NCBI GenBank assembly: GCA_021848345.1
Contig: JAJZUV010000012.1
Coordinates: forward strand, 28,529-92,528
Length of the DNA stretch: 64,000 nucleotides
Direction of reading: 5' to 3'
Origin: Pseudomonadota bacterium
GTDB lineage: Bacteria; Pseudomonadota; Gammaproteobacteria; Burkholderiales; Burkholderiaceae_C
Part shown: positions 8,596-17,603 of the stretch, in pieces
Numbering within the stretch: the stretch's first letter is position 1
How the letters are laid out: the number at the start of each line of letters is the position of its first letter
Notes under the pieces: model-generated
The model's input: the letters and a program-made list of their open reading frames with translations, nothing else
Told to the model about the DNA's origin: nothing
Database searches by the model: none
Translations under genes and position numbers: made by a program

Positions 8596-9219
8596 ATGCT
8601 AAATCCTGGATACTCGCAAGGGCCTTGCGGTCGATCAATCCCGCGGGCGGTCGCGGCCGCCTGCCGGCCCCGATCGGTGCGGCGCGCGGCGCGCATCGCC
8701 CTCGGCGTGGCGCTGATCGGCTCGCTTTGGGCCTGCTCACCGGCGCTGGACTGGCGCGAGGCGGGCCCGCACGGGGTGGACATCCTGCTGCAATACCCCT
8801 GCAAGCCCCAGAGCGTGACCCAGCCCGTGGTGCTGGCCGGCAAGCGCCTGGACATGAGCATGACCGGCTGCGAGGCCTCCCACATGACCTTCGCCCTCGC
8901 CCACGCCGACCTCGGCGACGCCTCGCTCGTGGCGCCGGCGCTGGCCGAGTTGCGCCGCGACGCGGTCGCGAACGTGCGCGGCCAGGTGCTGCAGGCGCGC
9001 CCCGCGCAGGTACGCCACGCGACGCCCGGCCAGGCCGACGCCGTCGAACTGGACCTGGCCGGGCAGGCGCCCGGCGGGGCAGCGCTGCGCGAACACGTGG
9101 TGTTGTTCTCCCAGGGCACGCAGGTGTTCCAGGCCACGGTGCTGGCCAGCCAGGCCGATTACCGCGAGGACGCGGCGCACACTTTCGCCAGTTCGGTGCA
9201 ACTGGGCGCCGCCAACTGA
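8596..9219 (+). CDS. Predicted lipoprotein of unknown function
   Basis: 207 residues from ATG 8596. Basic stretch RRAARIALGVALIGSLWAC gives a lipoprotein signal with lipobox SLWAC. The mature part (ALDWREAGPHGVDILLQYPCKPQSV...) has two further Cys residues and no domain I recognise. Two starts are possible: ATG 8596, which is only seven bases after a good -10-like GATAAT (8584-8589) and would be nearly leaderless, or GTG 8677, which starts exactly at the signal peptide. An intrinsic terminator follows at 9252. Confidence 0.75.
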   Translation: MLNPGYSQGPCGRSIPRAVAAACRPRSVRRAARIALGVALIGSLWACSPALDWREAGPHGVDILLQYPCKPQSVTQPVVLAGKRLDMSMTGCEASHMTFALAHADLGDASLVAPALAELRRDAVANVRGQVLQARPAQVRHATPGQADAVELDLAGQAPGGAALREHVVLFSQGTQVFQATVLASQADYREDAAHTFASSVQLGAAN

Positions 9220-9251
9220 GCGCGGCCCGGGCCGACCCGCCCGGATCGCGG

Positions 9252-9277
9252 CCTCGGGGACTTCCCGAGGCAGTTTT
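9252..9277 (+). terminator. Rho-independent terminator after the lipoprotein gene
   Basis: Perfect 7-bp stem CCTCGGG-GACTT-CCCGAGG followed by CAGTTTT. It separates the lipoprotein gene from the PTS genes. Confidence 0.6.
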
Positions 9278-9327
9278 GCTGCAATGCAGCTACCATCGAG
9301 GGTCCGACCGGTTCCAACCCCTATGTC

Positions 9328-9813
9328 GTGCCCGGGATCCTGATCATCGCCCACGCTCCGCTGGCCACCGCCCTGTGCGCCTGCGCGGAGCACGTGTACG
9401 GCTCGACGCCCGCGGGCCTGGAGGCGCTGGACGTGCAGCCCGATGCCGACACCCGGGCCCTGCTGGGACAGGCCGAGCGGGCCATCGCGCGCCTGTCCGC
9501 CGACGGCGGCGAGGTGCTGGTGCTTGCCGACACGGCGGGAGCCACGCCGTGCAACACGGCGCGGCGCCTGGTGTTCGACGTCGCCGGCGCGGCGCGCCTG
9601 CGCCTGGTGGGCGGCGTGAATCTGCCGATGCTGCTGCGCTGCCTGTGCTACCGCGGCGAAGGGCTGGACCGGCTGGTCGAGCGCGCCGTGGAAGGCGGCC
9701 GCCGCGCGATCGCCGAAATCGAAGCCGACGCGGCGCCCCGCGCGCCCTCGGAGCCCCGCGAACCCTGTGCCGCGGCCGCGGCGCTGTCCCCATGCCCCGA
9801 CTCGACATCCTGA
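9328..9813 (+). CDS. PTS EIIA component, mannose/fructose family
   Basis: 161 residues with the EIIA-Man fold: ILIIAHAPLATALCACAEHVYG carries the phospho-acceptor His9, and VLVLADTAGATPCNTARRL matches the family's second conserved loop. No EIIB/IIC/IID transport genes are visible, as expected for the regulatory PTS of betaproteobacteria, where phosphate flows EI to HPr to this EIIA and on to regulatory targets. GTG 9328 is the only start giving the full N-terminal strand. Its 3' end overlaps ptsH by 22 bp. Confidence 0.9.
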   Translation: MPGILIIAHAPLATALCACAEHVYGSTPAGLEALDVQPDADTRALLGQAERAIARLSADGGEVLVLADTAGATPCNTARRLVFDVAGAARLRLVGGVNLPMLLRCLCYRGEGLDRLVERAVEGGRRAIAEIEADAAPRAPSEPREPCAAAAALSPCPDSTS

Positions 9814-10061
9814 TCGACAACAAGCTCGGGCTTCATGCCCGGGCATCGGCCAAGCTGACCAAGCTGGCCTCCGAATTCGACAGCGACGTCTGGCTCAGCA
9901 AGGGCTCGCGCAGAGTCAACGCCAAGAGCATCATGGGGGTCATGATGCTGGCGGCCGGCCAGGGCACGCGCCTGGTGCTGGAGGCCGACGGGGCCGACGC
10001 CGAGCGCGCGCTGGAGGCGATCGACGCACTGGTGCGCGACAAGTTCGGCGAAGGCGAGTAG
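9792..10061 (+). CDS. ptsH: Phosphocarrier protein HPr
   Basis: 89 residues, the standard HPr length. His15 in NKLGLHARASAKL is the EI-phosphorylated residue. Ser46 in NAKSIMGVMMLAA is the regulatory serine phosphorylated by HprK where that kinase is present. The start ATG lies inside the EIIA gene, so the two are translationally coupled. ptsI would normally follow directly, but here a two-component system intervenes. Confidence 0.96.
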   Translation: MPRLDILIDNKLGLHARASAKLTKLASEFDSDVWLSKGSRRVNAKSIMGVMMLAAGQGTRLVLEADGADAERALEAIDALVRDKFGEGE

Positions 10062-10209
10062 CGGCACGCCGCTGCCGCGGAGGCCGCGAAGGTCACGCGC
10101 CGGGGCCCGGCTTGCGCAATACTTCGACATACGTACGAACACGCCGGCAAAGCGCGAGTCGCATCATGCGAAGCGGGTCGGAGCATTCGTACCCCTCCGG
10201 CCCGACTCC

Positions 10210-10965
10210 ATGTCCGAATTCACCAATTCCGCCACCGCCTCGCCGCCCGCACCCGCGCTGCGCCCGCGCGTGCTGCTGATCGAGGACGATGCCCGCCTGG
10301 GGCGCATGGTCGAGGATTACCTGTCGGAGGCCGGCTGGACGGTGCGCCACGCGCCCACGCTGGCGCTGGCCCAGCAGGAACTGGACGCCGCGCGCCACGG
10401 CCCGGGCTTCGACGCCGTGGTGCTCGACCTGATGCTGCCCGACGGCGACGGACTCGATCTGTGCCGGCGCCTGCGCGGCGGCGGCGACGACCTGCCCGTG
10501 CTGGTGCTGAGCGCGCGCGGCGACCCGCTGGATCGCGTGATCGGCCTGGAACTGGGGGCCGACGACTACCTGGCCAAACCCTTCGAACCGCGGGAACTTC
10601 TGGCCAGGCTGCGCGCGATCGTGCGCAGGCGCCAGGGACAGCCGGGCAGCACGCAACTGCTGCGCTTCGGGCGTCTGGAGATCGACCCGCAATCCCGCCA
10701 GGCCCGCATCGACGGCGAAGTGCGCCAGCTCACCGGCTACCAGTTCGATCTCCTGCTGGCCCTGGCCCGGCATCCGGGACGGGTGCTGTCGCGCGACTTC
10801 CTGCTGGACGCCGTCAAGAGCACCGGCGCGCAGGAGGTGTACGACCGCTCGATCGACGTGCACGTCAGTCGGATCCGCGCGGTGCTCGAGGACGACCCGC
10901 GCCATCCGCGGCGCATCCTCACCCTGCGCGGCGCGGGCTACGTGTTCGCGCGCGGGCAGGAATGA
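10210..10965 (+). CDS. OmpR/PhoB-family response regulator
   Basis: 251 residues: receiver domain with acidic pocket IEDD and phospho-acceptor Asp73 (VVLDLMLPDGDG), switch Lys in LAKPFEP, then a winged-helix DNA-binding domain ending VHVSRIRAVLEDDPRHPRRILTLRGAGYVF. An extra 18-residue N-terminal tail precedes the receiver. It pairs with the kinase 52 bp downstream. The 148 bp upstream contain a spaced inverted repeat GTACGAA (10133-10139) / TTCGTAC (10186-10192) that could be a regulatory site, though this is weak. Confidence 0.93.
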   Translation: MSEFTNSATASPPAPALRPRVLLIEDDARLGRMVEDYLSEAGWTVRHAPTLALAQQELDAARHGPGFDAVVLDLMLPDGDGLDLCRRLRGGGDDLPVLVLSARGDPLDRVIGLELGADDYLAKPFEPRELLARLRAIVRRRQGQPGSTQLLRFGRLEIDPQSRQARIDGEVRQLTGYQFDLLLALARHPGRVLSRDFLLDAVKSTGAQEVYDRSIDVHVSRIRAVLEDDPRHPRRILTLRGAGYVFARGQE

Positions 10966-11017
10966 ACGCCGCCATGGACGACGCTGGGCCCATGAGCGCA
11001 GCGAGGAGGATCCTTCC

Positions 11018-12205
11018 ATGAGCGCGCCGACCTTGCCGCCCCACGCCGAGGCAGCCCGCCCGCAGGCGGCGTCGCCGGCGCAACGCGCGCGCCCGCTGGC
11101 GGACGCCGACGGCGATCGCCCCTCGCGGCTGGGCGCGCGCATCGCACTGGCGCTGGTCGGGGCGCTGCTGGCGCAATCCCTGGTGTCGGCGCTGGTCCTG
11201 CACATGGTGTTCTTCTCCGACCCGCAGCAGGCCGAGTTGCGCAAGCAGTTGCTGCAGGCCTTTTTCCACCTGTACGGGCTCAAACCCTCGCCTTGGCGCC
11301 ACCTGCTGCTGTCGCCGCTGAGCACCACGCTGCTCAGCGCGGCGGTGGTGGGCGCGGTGACCCTGCCGCTGATGCACCGCCTGACGCGGCGCCTGCAGCG
11401 CCTGCAGCGTGGCGTGCAGGCCCTGGGCAACCTCGACCTGGGCGCGCGCGTGGCGGTCGAGGGCGGCGACGAGGTGGCCGCGCTGGCCGTGGCCTTCAAC
11501 CAGGCGGCCGAACGCATCGAAGCGCTGGTGCGCAGCCACAAGTCCCTGCTCGCCTACACGTCGCACGAATTGCGCACCCCGCTGGCGCGCCTGCGCATGA
11601 CCCTGGAGTCCCTCGAGCGCGAGGCGCCCGGCGCGGCGGCGGCCGCGCAACGTGCCGGCGCGCTCGCCGAGGCTCGCCGGGATCTCGCCGAGCTCGATCG
11701 CCTGATCGGCTCCATCCTGATGTTCAGCCGGCTCGATGCCGACGCCACCCACGCGCTGCAGATCGAGGAGGTCGACGTGCTGGCGGTGGCCGCCGAGGAG
11801 GCCTCGCGCGAGGACATCGAGGCGCATGGCGACTGGGTGCGCATGCGCGCCGACGAGCGCCTGGTCCGCCACGCCATCCGCAACCTGCTGAGCAATGCGC
11901 GCAAGCACGCCGGCGTCGACGGCGCGCAGCTGGAAGTGCAGCGCAGCCGGCGCGGCGTGCGCATTTTCGTGCGCGACCAGGGCCCGGGAGTTCCGCTGGC
12001 GCAGGCGGAGCGCATTTTCGAGCCCTTCATCCGGCTCGGCGGCACCACCGAGGGCAGCGGCCTGGGCCTGGCGCTGGTACGCCGCATCGCGCGCCTGCAC
12101 GGCGGCGATGCCCACTACGAGGCCAACCCCGGCGGCGGCGCCTGCTTCGTGCTCGACCTGGCCGAACTGCGCGAAAGCCCTCCGGCGACGTTCGCTCCGG
12201 ATTAG
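11018..12205 (+). CDS. Membrane sensor histidine kinase
   Basis: 395 residues: TM1 about 43-63, a short periplasmic loop, TM2 about 100-118, HAMP linker, HisKA with His183 in AYTSHELRTPLARL, and HATPase with NLLSNARKHA (N box), DQGPGVP (G1) and GSGLGLALVRRI (G2). The GAGGAGG ribosome site lies 14 bp before the ATG. Partner of the regulator at 10210; the small periplasmic domain gives no clue to the signal. It ends 63 bp before ptsI. Confidence 0.93.
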   Translation: MSAPTLPPHAEAARPQAASPAQRARPLADADGDRPSRLGARIALALVGALLAQSLVSALVLHMVFFSDPQQAELRKQLLQAFFHLYGLKPSPWRHLLLSPLSTTLLSAAVVGAVTLPLMHRLTRRLQRLQRGVQALGNLDLGARVAVEGGDEVAALAVAFNQAAERIEALVRSHKSLLAYTSHELRTPLARLRMTLESLEREAPGAAAAAQRAGALAEARRDLAELDRLIGSILMFSRLDADATHALQIEEVDVLAVAAEEASREDIEAHGDWVRMRADERLVRHAIRNLLSNARKHAGVDGAQLEVQRSRRGVRIFVRDQGPGVPLAQAERIFEPFIRLGGTTEGSGLGLALVRRIARLHGGDAHYEANPGGGACFVLDLAELRESPPATFAPD

Positions 12206-12268
12206 CGCGTCCGTCGGCGCCGCGCGCAGCGTGGCCCAACCGGCGCGAGCCCACGTACCATTGCGCGC

Positions 12269-14026
12269 ATGGCTCTGCAGATGTTCGGTATCCCCGTGTC
12301 GCGCGGCGTCGCCGTCGGGCGCGCCGTGCTCATTTCCTCGGCCCGACTGGACGTGGCGCACTACTTCGTCGACCCCGGCCAGGAAGAGGCCGAGGTCGAC
12401 CGCCTGCGCGCCGCGCGCATTGCCGTGCGCGCCGAGCTCCAGACCCTGCAGGCCGAGCTTCCGGCAGACGCGCCGCCCGAGCTGGCCGCGTTCATGGACG
12501 TGCACATGATGCTGCTGGACGATCCGCAGATCGGCCGCGAGACGGCCGGCTGGATCCGGCGCCGGCGCTACAACGCCGAATGGGCGCTGACGGCGCAGCT
12601 CGACGTCATCGCGCGCAGCTTCGACGACATGGACGACAGCTACCTGCGCGAGCGCAAGGCCGACGTCGAGCAGGTGGTCGAGCGCCTGTTGCGCGCGCTG
12701 CAGGGCACGCAGGGACTGACCGGCGGCGTGCACGGCGGCGACGACCTGGTGCTGGTGGCCCACGACATCGCGCCGGCCGACATGATGCAGTTCAAGCAGG
12801 GCGTGTTCCGCGGCTTCGTCACCGACATCGGGGGCAAGACCTCGCACACCGCCATCGTCGCGCGCAGCCTGGACATCCCGGCGGTGGTGGGCGCGCGCGA
12901 GGCCAGCCGCCTGATCCGCCAGGACGACTGGGTGATCATCGACGGCGACAACGGCCTGCTCATCGTCGATCCTTCCCCGGCGATCGTCGACGACTACCGG
13001 GTGCGCAAGCAGGAGTCGGAGCTGTCGCGCCAGCGCCTGCTGCGTCTGCGCAACACCCCCGCTCGCACCCTGGACGGGCAGACCATCGAGTTGCTGGCCA
13101 ACATCGAGCTGCCCGACGACTGCGACACCGCGCTGGTGGCGGGTGCCGCCGGAATCGGACTGTTCCGCACCGAATTCCTGTTCATGAACCGGGGACGCAA
13201 CCTGCCCGGCGAGGACGAGCAGTTCGAGGCCTACCGCCGGGTGGTGCAGACCATGGGCGGCAAGCCGGTGACCATTCGCACCATCGACATCGGGGCCGAC
13301 AAGCCCCTGGATGCCGATCAGGATTACCGGGACGGGGAGTTCACCCATCTGAACCCCGCGCTGGGCCTGCGGGCGATCCGCTACAGCCTGTCCGACCCGG
13401 CCATGTTCCGGGTGCAGCTACGCGCCCTGTTGCGCGCCGCCGCGCTGGGACCGCTGCGCATCCTGGTTCCCATGCTGGCGCACGCCCGCGAATTGCGCCA
13501 GACCTTCGAGCAGCTCGAACTGGCGCGCGCCGAGCTTCGTGCCGCCGGCACCGAACCGGGGCCGGTCGAGGTGGGCGTGATGATCGAGGTCCCCGGCGCG
13601 GTGCTCATGCTGCCGCTGTTCCTGCGACACTTCGACTTCATCTCGGTGGGCACCAACGACCTCGTGCAATACACCCTGGCCATCGACCGCGCGGACGAGA
13701 GCGTGGCCGATCTCTACGACCCGCTGCATCCGGCGGTGCTGCAGCTGCTGGCGCAGACCATCGCGCTGTCCCACGCCGCGCACAGCTGGAAGGGCCGGCC
13801 GGTGCACGTCAGCGTGTGCGGAGAGATGGCCGGCGACCCCCAGCTGACGCGGCTGCTGCTCGGCATGGGCCTGCGCAGCTTCTCCATGCATCCGGCCCAG
13901 ATCCTGCGGGTCAAGCAGGAAATCCTGCGCGCCGACTGTTCGCGCCTGGCGCCGCTGGCGCAGGCCGTGCTGGGTGAATTCGAGCCCGAGGGCCAGGCGC
14001 GCGCGCTGGCCACGCTGACAGGCTGA
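12269..14026 (+). CDS. ptsI: PTS Enzyme I (PEP-protein phosphotransferase)
   Basis: 585 residues, full length. It autophosphorylates from phosphoenolpyruvate and passes phosphate to HPr. The active His193 is in IGGKTSHTAIVARSLDIPAVVG. The PEP/Mg site is in the C-terminal TIM barrel (LFRTEFLFMNR, RTIDIGADKPL, GVMIEVPGAVL, FISVGTNDLVQYTLAIDR, VSVCGEMAGD). It is separated from ptsH by about 2.2 kb of two-component genes on the same strand, so co-expression would need read-through or a separate promoter. Confidence 0.97.
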   Translation: MALQMFGIPVSRGVAVGRAVLISSARLDVAHYFVDPGQEEAEVDRLRAARIAVRAELQTLQAELPADAPPELAAFMDVHMMLLDDPQIGRETAGWIRRRRYNAEWALTAQLDVIARSFDDMDDSYLRERKADVEQVVERLLRALQGTQGLTGGVHGGDDLVLVAHDIAPADMMQFKQGVFRGFVTDIGGKTSHTAIVARSLDIPAVVGAREASRLIRQDDWVIIDGDNGLLIVDPSPAIVDDYRVRKQESELSRQRLLRLRNTPARTLDGQTIELLANIELPDDCDTALVAGAAGIGLFRTEFLFMNRGRNLPGEDEQFEAYRRVVQTMGGKPVTIRTIDIGADKPLDADQDYRDGEFTHLNPALGLRAIRYSLSDPAMFRVQLRALLRAAALGPLRILVPMLAHARELRQTFEQLELARAELRAAGTEPGPVEVGVMIEVPGAVLMLPLFLRHFDFISVGTNDLVQYTLAIDRADESVADLYDPLHPAVLQLLAQTIALSHAAHSWKGRPVHVSVCGEMAGDPQLTRLLLGMGLRSFSMHPAQILRVKQEILRADCSRLAPLAQAVLGEFEPEGQARALATLTG

Positions 14027-14044
14027 AGGGCAGCGCCGAGCCGC

Positions 14045-15634
14045 ATGTCGTCCCACCTTCGTCCCCGCCCCCCTGCCGCCCCGGCATGCGCGGAGCACGC
14101 GCCCTCGCGGCGCGCCGTGCTGCGCTGTCTGGCTTGCGCGGGACTGGGCCTGGCGCCGGCGCTGGCGCGCGCCGAGCTCGCCGGCGAGCCCATCAGCCAG
14201 TTGCCCGCGCTGGGCGATGCCGGCCAGGGTCTGCTCAGCCCCGCCGTCGAACAGCGCCTGGGCGAGCGCATCATGGCCGAGCTGCGTCGCGACCCCAGCT
14301 ACCTGCGCGACGTGCTGCTGCGCGACTATCTGCAAGGCATCGTGCAGAGCCTGCGCAAGGCCGCGCTGGCCAGCGCCGAACCCGAGGCGCCGCGCGACTT
14401 CGAGGTGTTCCTGCTGCGCGACCCCACCTTCAACGCCTTCGCGCTGCCCGGCGGACACATCGGCGTGCATACGGGGCTGGTGGTCGACGCGCAGGCGCGC
14501 GCCCAGGTGGCCGCGGTGTTCGCGCACGAGATGTCGCACATCACCCAGCGCCACGTCGAGCAGCGCCTGGCGCGCGCCGGAGCCGAGGGTGCACTGTCCA
14601 TCGGCTCGCTGGTGCTGGGGGTGCTGGCGGCCATCGGCGGTTCCGGCCAGGCCGCCGAAGGACTGATCATGGGCGGCCAGGCCGCGGCGCTGGACCGCGA
14701 GCTGCGTTTCTCGCGCAACGACGAGCGCGACGCCGACCGCGTGGGCACCAGCGTGCTGCGCGCCAGCGGCTATCCGCCGCAGGCCATGGCCAGCATGCTC
14801 GAACGCCTGCAGAGCCTGTCGCGCCTGGACGACTCGGACGTGTTCGCCTTCCTGCAGGACCACCCGCTGACCAGCGAACGCATCGCCGACGCCGAGGCGC
14901 GCGGCGGCAACGAGCCGCTGCCCCCCGACACCACGCTGAGCTTCTGGTTGATGAACGCGCGGGCACGCGCGCTGGAACCCACCCGCGCCGAGGACCTGCG
15001 CCGGCTCGCGCGCGACATGCAGCAGCCGCAGCCCGGGCGCCCCGAACGATGGCCGGCGCAGCAGGCGGCCTGGGCCTACTGCGGCGCGATGGCCTGGCTG
15101 GGCGCAGGCGAGCTCGACCAGGCCGACGCCGCGCTGAGCCGCGCGCAAGGACTGGCGACCGGATTCGACGCCGCCCAACGCATGCCGCTGGACCTGCTGC
15201 ATGGGGACATCCTGCTGGCCCGCCACCGCGACGCCGATGCGCTGGCACTCGCTCAGGGCCTGCGCAAGATCGCGCCGGACTCGCGCGCGGTGCTGCACCT
15301 GCAGGCGCGGGCGCTGCTGGCCAATCCGGCCGCGCGCATCCAGGCGCGCGATTTCCTGCGGGAGCAGACGGTACTTCACCCGCGCGACGAACAGATGTGG
15401 ACCTGGCTGGCGCAGGCCTACGCCGCCTGCGGGGACAACGCCGCCCAGCACCGGGCCACCGCCGAGGCCTACGCATTGAACGGCAACCTGGAAGGCGCGC
15501 TGCTGCAACTGCACATCGCCCAGCGCACGCCGGGAGCCGACTATTTCGAGGCCTCGATCATCGACGCCCGGCTGCGCGCGCTGCAGCAACGCCTCGCACA
15601 GGACAAGGCGCTGGACAAGATGTTGCCCAAATGA
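14045..15634 (+). CDS. M48-family metalloprotease with TPR region (BepA-like)
   Basis: 529 residues. After a signal peptide (about residues 22-43), the catalytic domain has the zinc motif HEMSH (residues 161-165) and the distal Glu region LDRELRFSRNDERDADRVG. The C-terminal half is helical and TPR-like (PLDLLHGDILLARHRDADAL). This is the architecture of BepA/YfgC, a periplasmic protease and chaperone that monitors outer-membrane assembly. It overlaps the next gene through ATGA. Confidence 0.9.
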   Translation: MSSHLRPRPPAAPACAEHAPSRRAVLRCLACAGLGLAPALARAELAGEPISQLPALGDAGQGLLSPAVEQRLGERIMAELRRDPSYLRDVLLRDYLQGIVQSLRKAALASAEPEAPRDFEVFLLRDPTFNAFALPGGHIGVHTGLVVDAQARAQVAAVFAHEMSHITQRHVEQRLARAGAEGALSIGSLVLGVLAAIGGSGQAAEGLIMGGQAAALDRELRFSRNDERDADRVGTSVLRASGYPPQAMASMLERLQSLSRLDDSDVFAFLQDHPLTSERIADAEARGGNEPLPPDTTLSFWLMNARARALEPTRAEDLRRLARDMQQPQPGRPERWPAQQAAWAYCGAMAWLGAGELDQADAALSRAQGLATGFDAAQRMPLDLLHGDILLARHRDADALALAQGLRKIAPDSRAVLHLQARALLANPAARIQARDFLREQTVLHPRDEQMWTWLAQAYAACGDNAAQHRATAEAYALNGNLEGALLQLHIAQRTPGADYFEASIIDARLRALQQRLAQDKALDKMLPK

Positions 15635-17475
15635 CCGCTCCGCGCACCTCCCCGTCGCACACGAACCCGCCGCCCCCCAATTGGGCGGCGGCGCTGCTGC
15701 TGGCGGCGCTGGGCCTGGGATTGCTGTGGCCCTGGGACCCGGGGCCCAGCGCCAAGATGGGTTCGATGTTCGTCGCCGCCTGGGCCTGGGCCCTGCTGGC
15801 CGTGGGCGCGGCCTGGCTGCGCCTGCGCGCGCGGGTCGGCTGGTCGACGCTGATGTTCGCCGCGCTGGCCGCGGTGATCGCGCTGCAGGCCCTGTCCGGG
15901 CAGTTGGCCTACCCCGGCCAGGGCTGGCTCGCGGTGGCGCTGCTGCTGGGTGCCGGGCTGGTCGCGGCGCTCGCCTGCGGCCTGGCGGCGCAACCGCGCT
16001 GGCTCGAGGTGGCAGCCTGGGCCTTGTTGCTGCAGGCCCTGCTGCAGGTCGTGATGGGCATGGCCCAGTTCGCCATGTGGCAGGCGCCCGCCGGCAGCCG
16101 CTGGCTGGCCGGGCACGCGTCCTGGGTGTTCGATATCGTCAGCTACCCCGGCAGCGGACGCGTGTACGGCAACCTTCGCCAGCCCAACCACTACGCCACC
16201 GCGGTGGCGCTGGGCTATGTCGGGCTGGCGGTGCTGGCGCCGCGCGGGCGCGCCCTGCTGGCCTGGCTGGCCAGCGCGGCACTCGCCTGGGCCCTGGTGG
16301 TCAGCGGCTCGCGCACCGGCACCGTGCACGTCGTGATGCTGGCGCTGCTCGTGCTGCTGGCCTGGCGCCGCCCCTGGCGCGACCCGCGCATGGGCGCGCT
16401 GCTGGCCGCGCCGCTGCTGTACCTGGCGTGGTGGGCGGCGCTGCACCTGGCCGACCATCTGGGCTGGATCAGTTACCTCAGCGCGCTGTCGCGCCAGATC
16501 GACCAGCCGGTGAACGCGCGCTCGATCATCTGGCGCGATGCCTGGGAGGTGTTCCGCATGCATCCGCTGCGCGGCTGGGGCTGGGGGCAGATCGGCTGGG
16601 GCCTGGAGCAGGCCTCGCTGGCCGGACGCCTGCATCCGCTTCCGCTGGAGAACATCGACAACGCGCACGACCTGTTGCTGCAACTGCTGGCCGAGACGGG
16701 GGTCGTCGGCACCCTGCCCGTGCTCGCGCTGGGCCTGGGCTGGCTGTGGCGCATCTCCGGCGCCTGGCGCCGCGGCGCGCGGGGCGCCGACGCTCGCGCC
16801 GCGGTGCTCGCGCCGCTGCTCGGCTGCGCCTTCCTGGGGCTGCACAGCCTGGTCGAGTATCCGCTGTGGTACGCCTACTTCCTGCTGGACCTCGCCTTCC
16901 TGCTCGGCTGGGCCGAGGGCGCGGCGCGGGCGCCGCAAGCCGAGGACACCGCGCCCCGCGTCCCGCCGGCGCGCATGCCTGCACTGTTGCTGGCCCTGCT
17001 CGCGCTGGCGCTGACGGCCAAGGCGCAGATCGATTACGTGCGCACCTCGCTGATCTACGACGCCAGCGAGGCCGACAGCCCGTCGCTGCGCCGGCTGGCG
17101 ATGCGCGAGGACTGGTTCTTCCTGCCCCTGGCGCAGTTCCCCGAGGCTGCCTCGGTCCTGCCGGCCCCCGGCGACGACCAGGCGGCCCTGCAGCGCGAGC
17201 TGGCGCTGCTCGAGCGATCCTCCCACGTATGGGGCGACCCCGGGCTGCTGTCGCGGCGCATGATCGTGCTGCTGCGCCTGGGACGCGAGCGCGAGGCCCT
17301 GGATCTGGCCCGCTACACCGCGCACGCCTTCTGGCTGTACGCACCGCAGACCGCGCGCAGCTTCGGGCCGCTGGCCGACGCGGCCGGGCTTGCGGGCAAC
17401 CCCGGGGTGGCGCGAATCGTCTCCGTGCTGCAACATGCCCCGGTGTTGCGGCGCATCGAGGTTCCGCGGCGCTAG
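15631..17475 (+). CDS. PglL-type O-oligosaccharyltransferase (Wzy/WaaL-like)
   Basis: 614 residues. About ten to twelve transmembrane helices in the N-terminal two thirds, then a periplasmic loop with RSIIWRDAWEVFRMHPLRGWGWGQ and ENIDNAHDLLLQLLAETGVVG (conserved His of the Wzy_C/PglL_A group), followed by a C-terminal domain like Wzy_C_2. PglL enzymes move lipid-linked glycan to Ser/Thr of periplasmic proteins and pilins. An O-antigen ligase or polymerase is the alternative, but the C-terminal extension favours PglL. The start ATG overlaps the preceding stop. Confidence 0.82.
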   Translation: MTAPRTSPSHTNPPPPNWAAALLLAALGLGLLWPWDPGPSAKMGSMFVAAWAWALLAVGAAWLRLRARVGWSTLMFAALAAVIALQALSGQLAYPGQGWLAVALLLGAGLVAALACGLAAQPRWLEVAAWALLLQALLQVVMGMAQFAMWQAPAGSRWLAGHASWVFDIVSYPGSGRVYGNLRQPNHYATAVALGYVGLAVLAPRGRALLAWLASAALAWALVVSGSRTGTVHVVMLALLVLLAWRRPWRDPRMGALLAAPLLYLAWWAALHLADHLGWISYLSALSRQIDQPVNARSIIWRDAWEVFRMHPLRGWGWGQIGWGLEQASLAGRLHPLPLENIDNAHDLLLQLLAETGVVGTLPVLALGLGWLWRISGAWRRGARGADARAAVLAPLLGCAFLGLHSLVEYPLWYAYFLLDLAFLLGWAEGAARAPQAEDTAPRVPPARMPALLLALLALALTAKAQIDYVRTSLIYDASEADSPSLRRLAMREDWFFLPLAQFPEAASVLPAPGDDQAALQRELALLERSSHVWGDPGLLSRRMIVLLRLGREREALDLARYTAHAFWLYAPQTARSFGPLADAAGLAGNPGVARIVSVLQHAPVLRRIEVPRR

Positions 17476-17603
17476 CGCCGCGCCCTGCGCGGGCTCAAGG
17501 CAGCGGCGCGTGTCATCGCGCCGACGCCGCGAACGCCTACACTGGCCGTGCCCGTCGGCGATCCGGCGCGGCGCAACCGACATTTCTCCCCCTCTTGCCA
17601 GCC

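Noticed and set aside
9279..9291. GCTGCAATGCAGC palindrome upstream of the PTS EIIA gene
   Set aside because: Short and with no second copy at a related promoter; no basis for naming a regulator.
10133..10192. GTACGAA...TTCGTAC inverted repeat upstream of the response regulator
   Set aside because: The half-sites are short and about 46 bp apart; it could be chance. Mentioned in the gene entry but not called as an operator.
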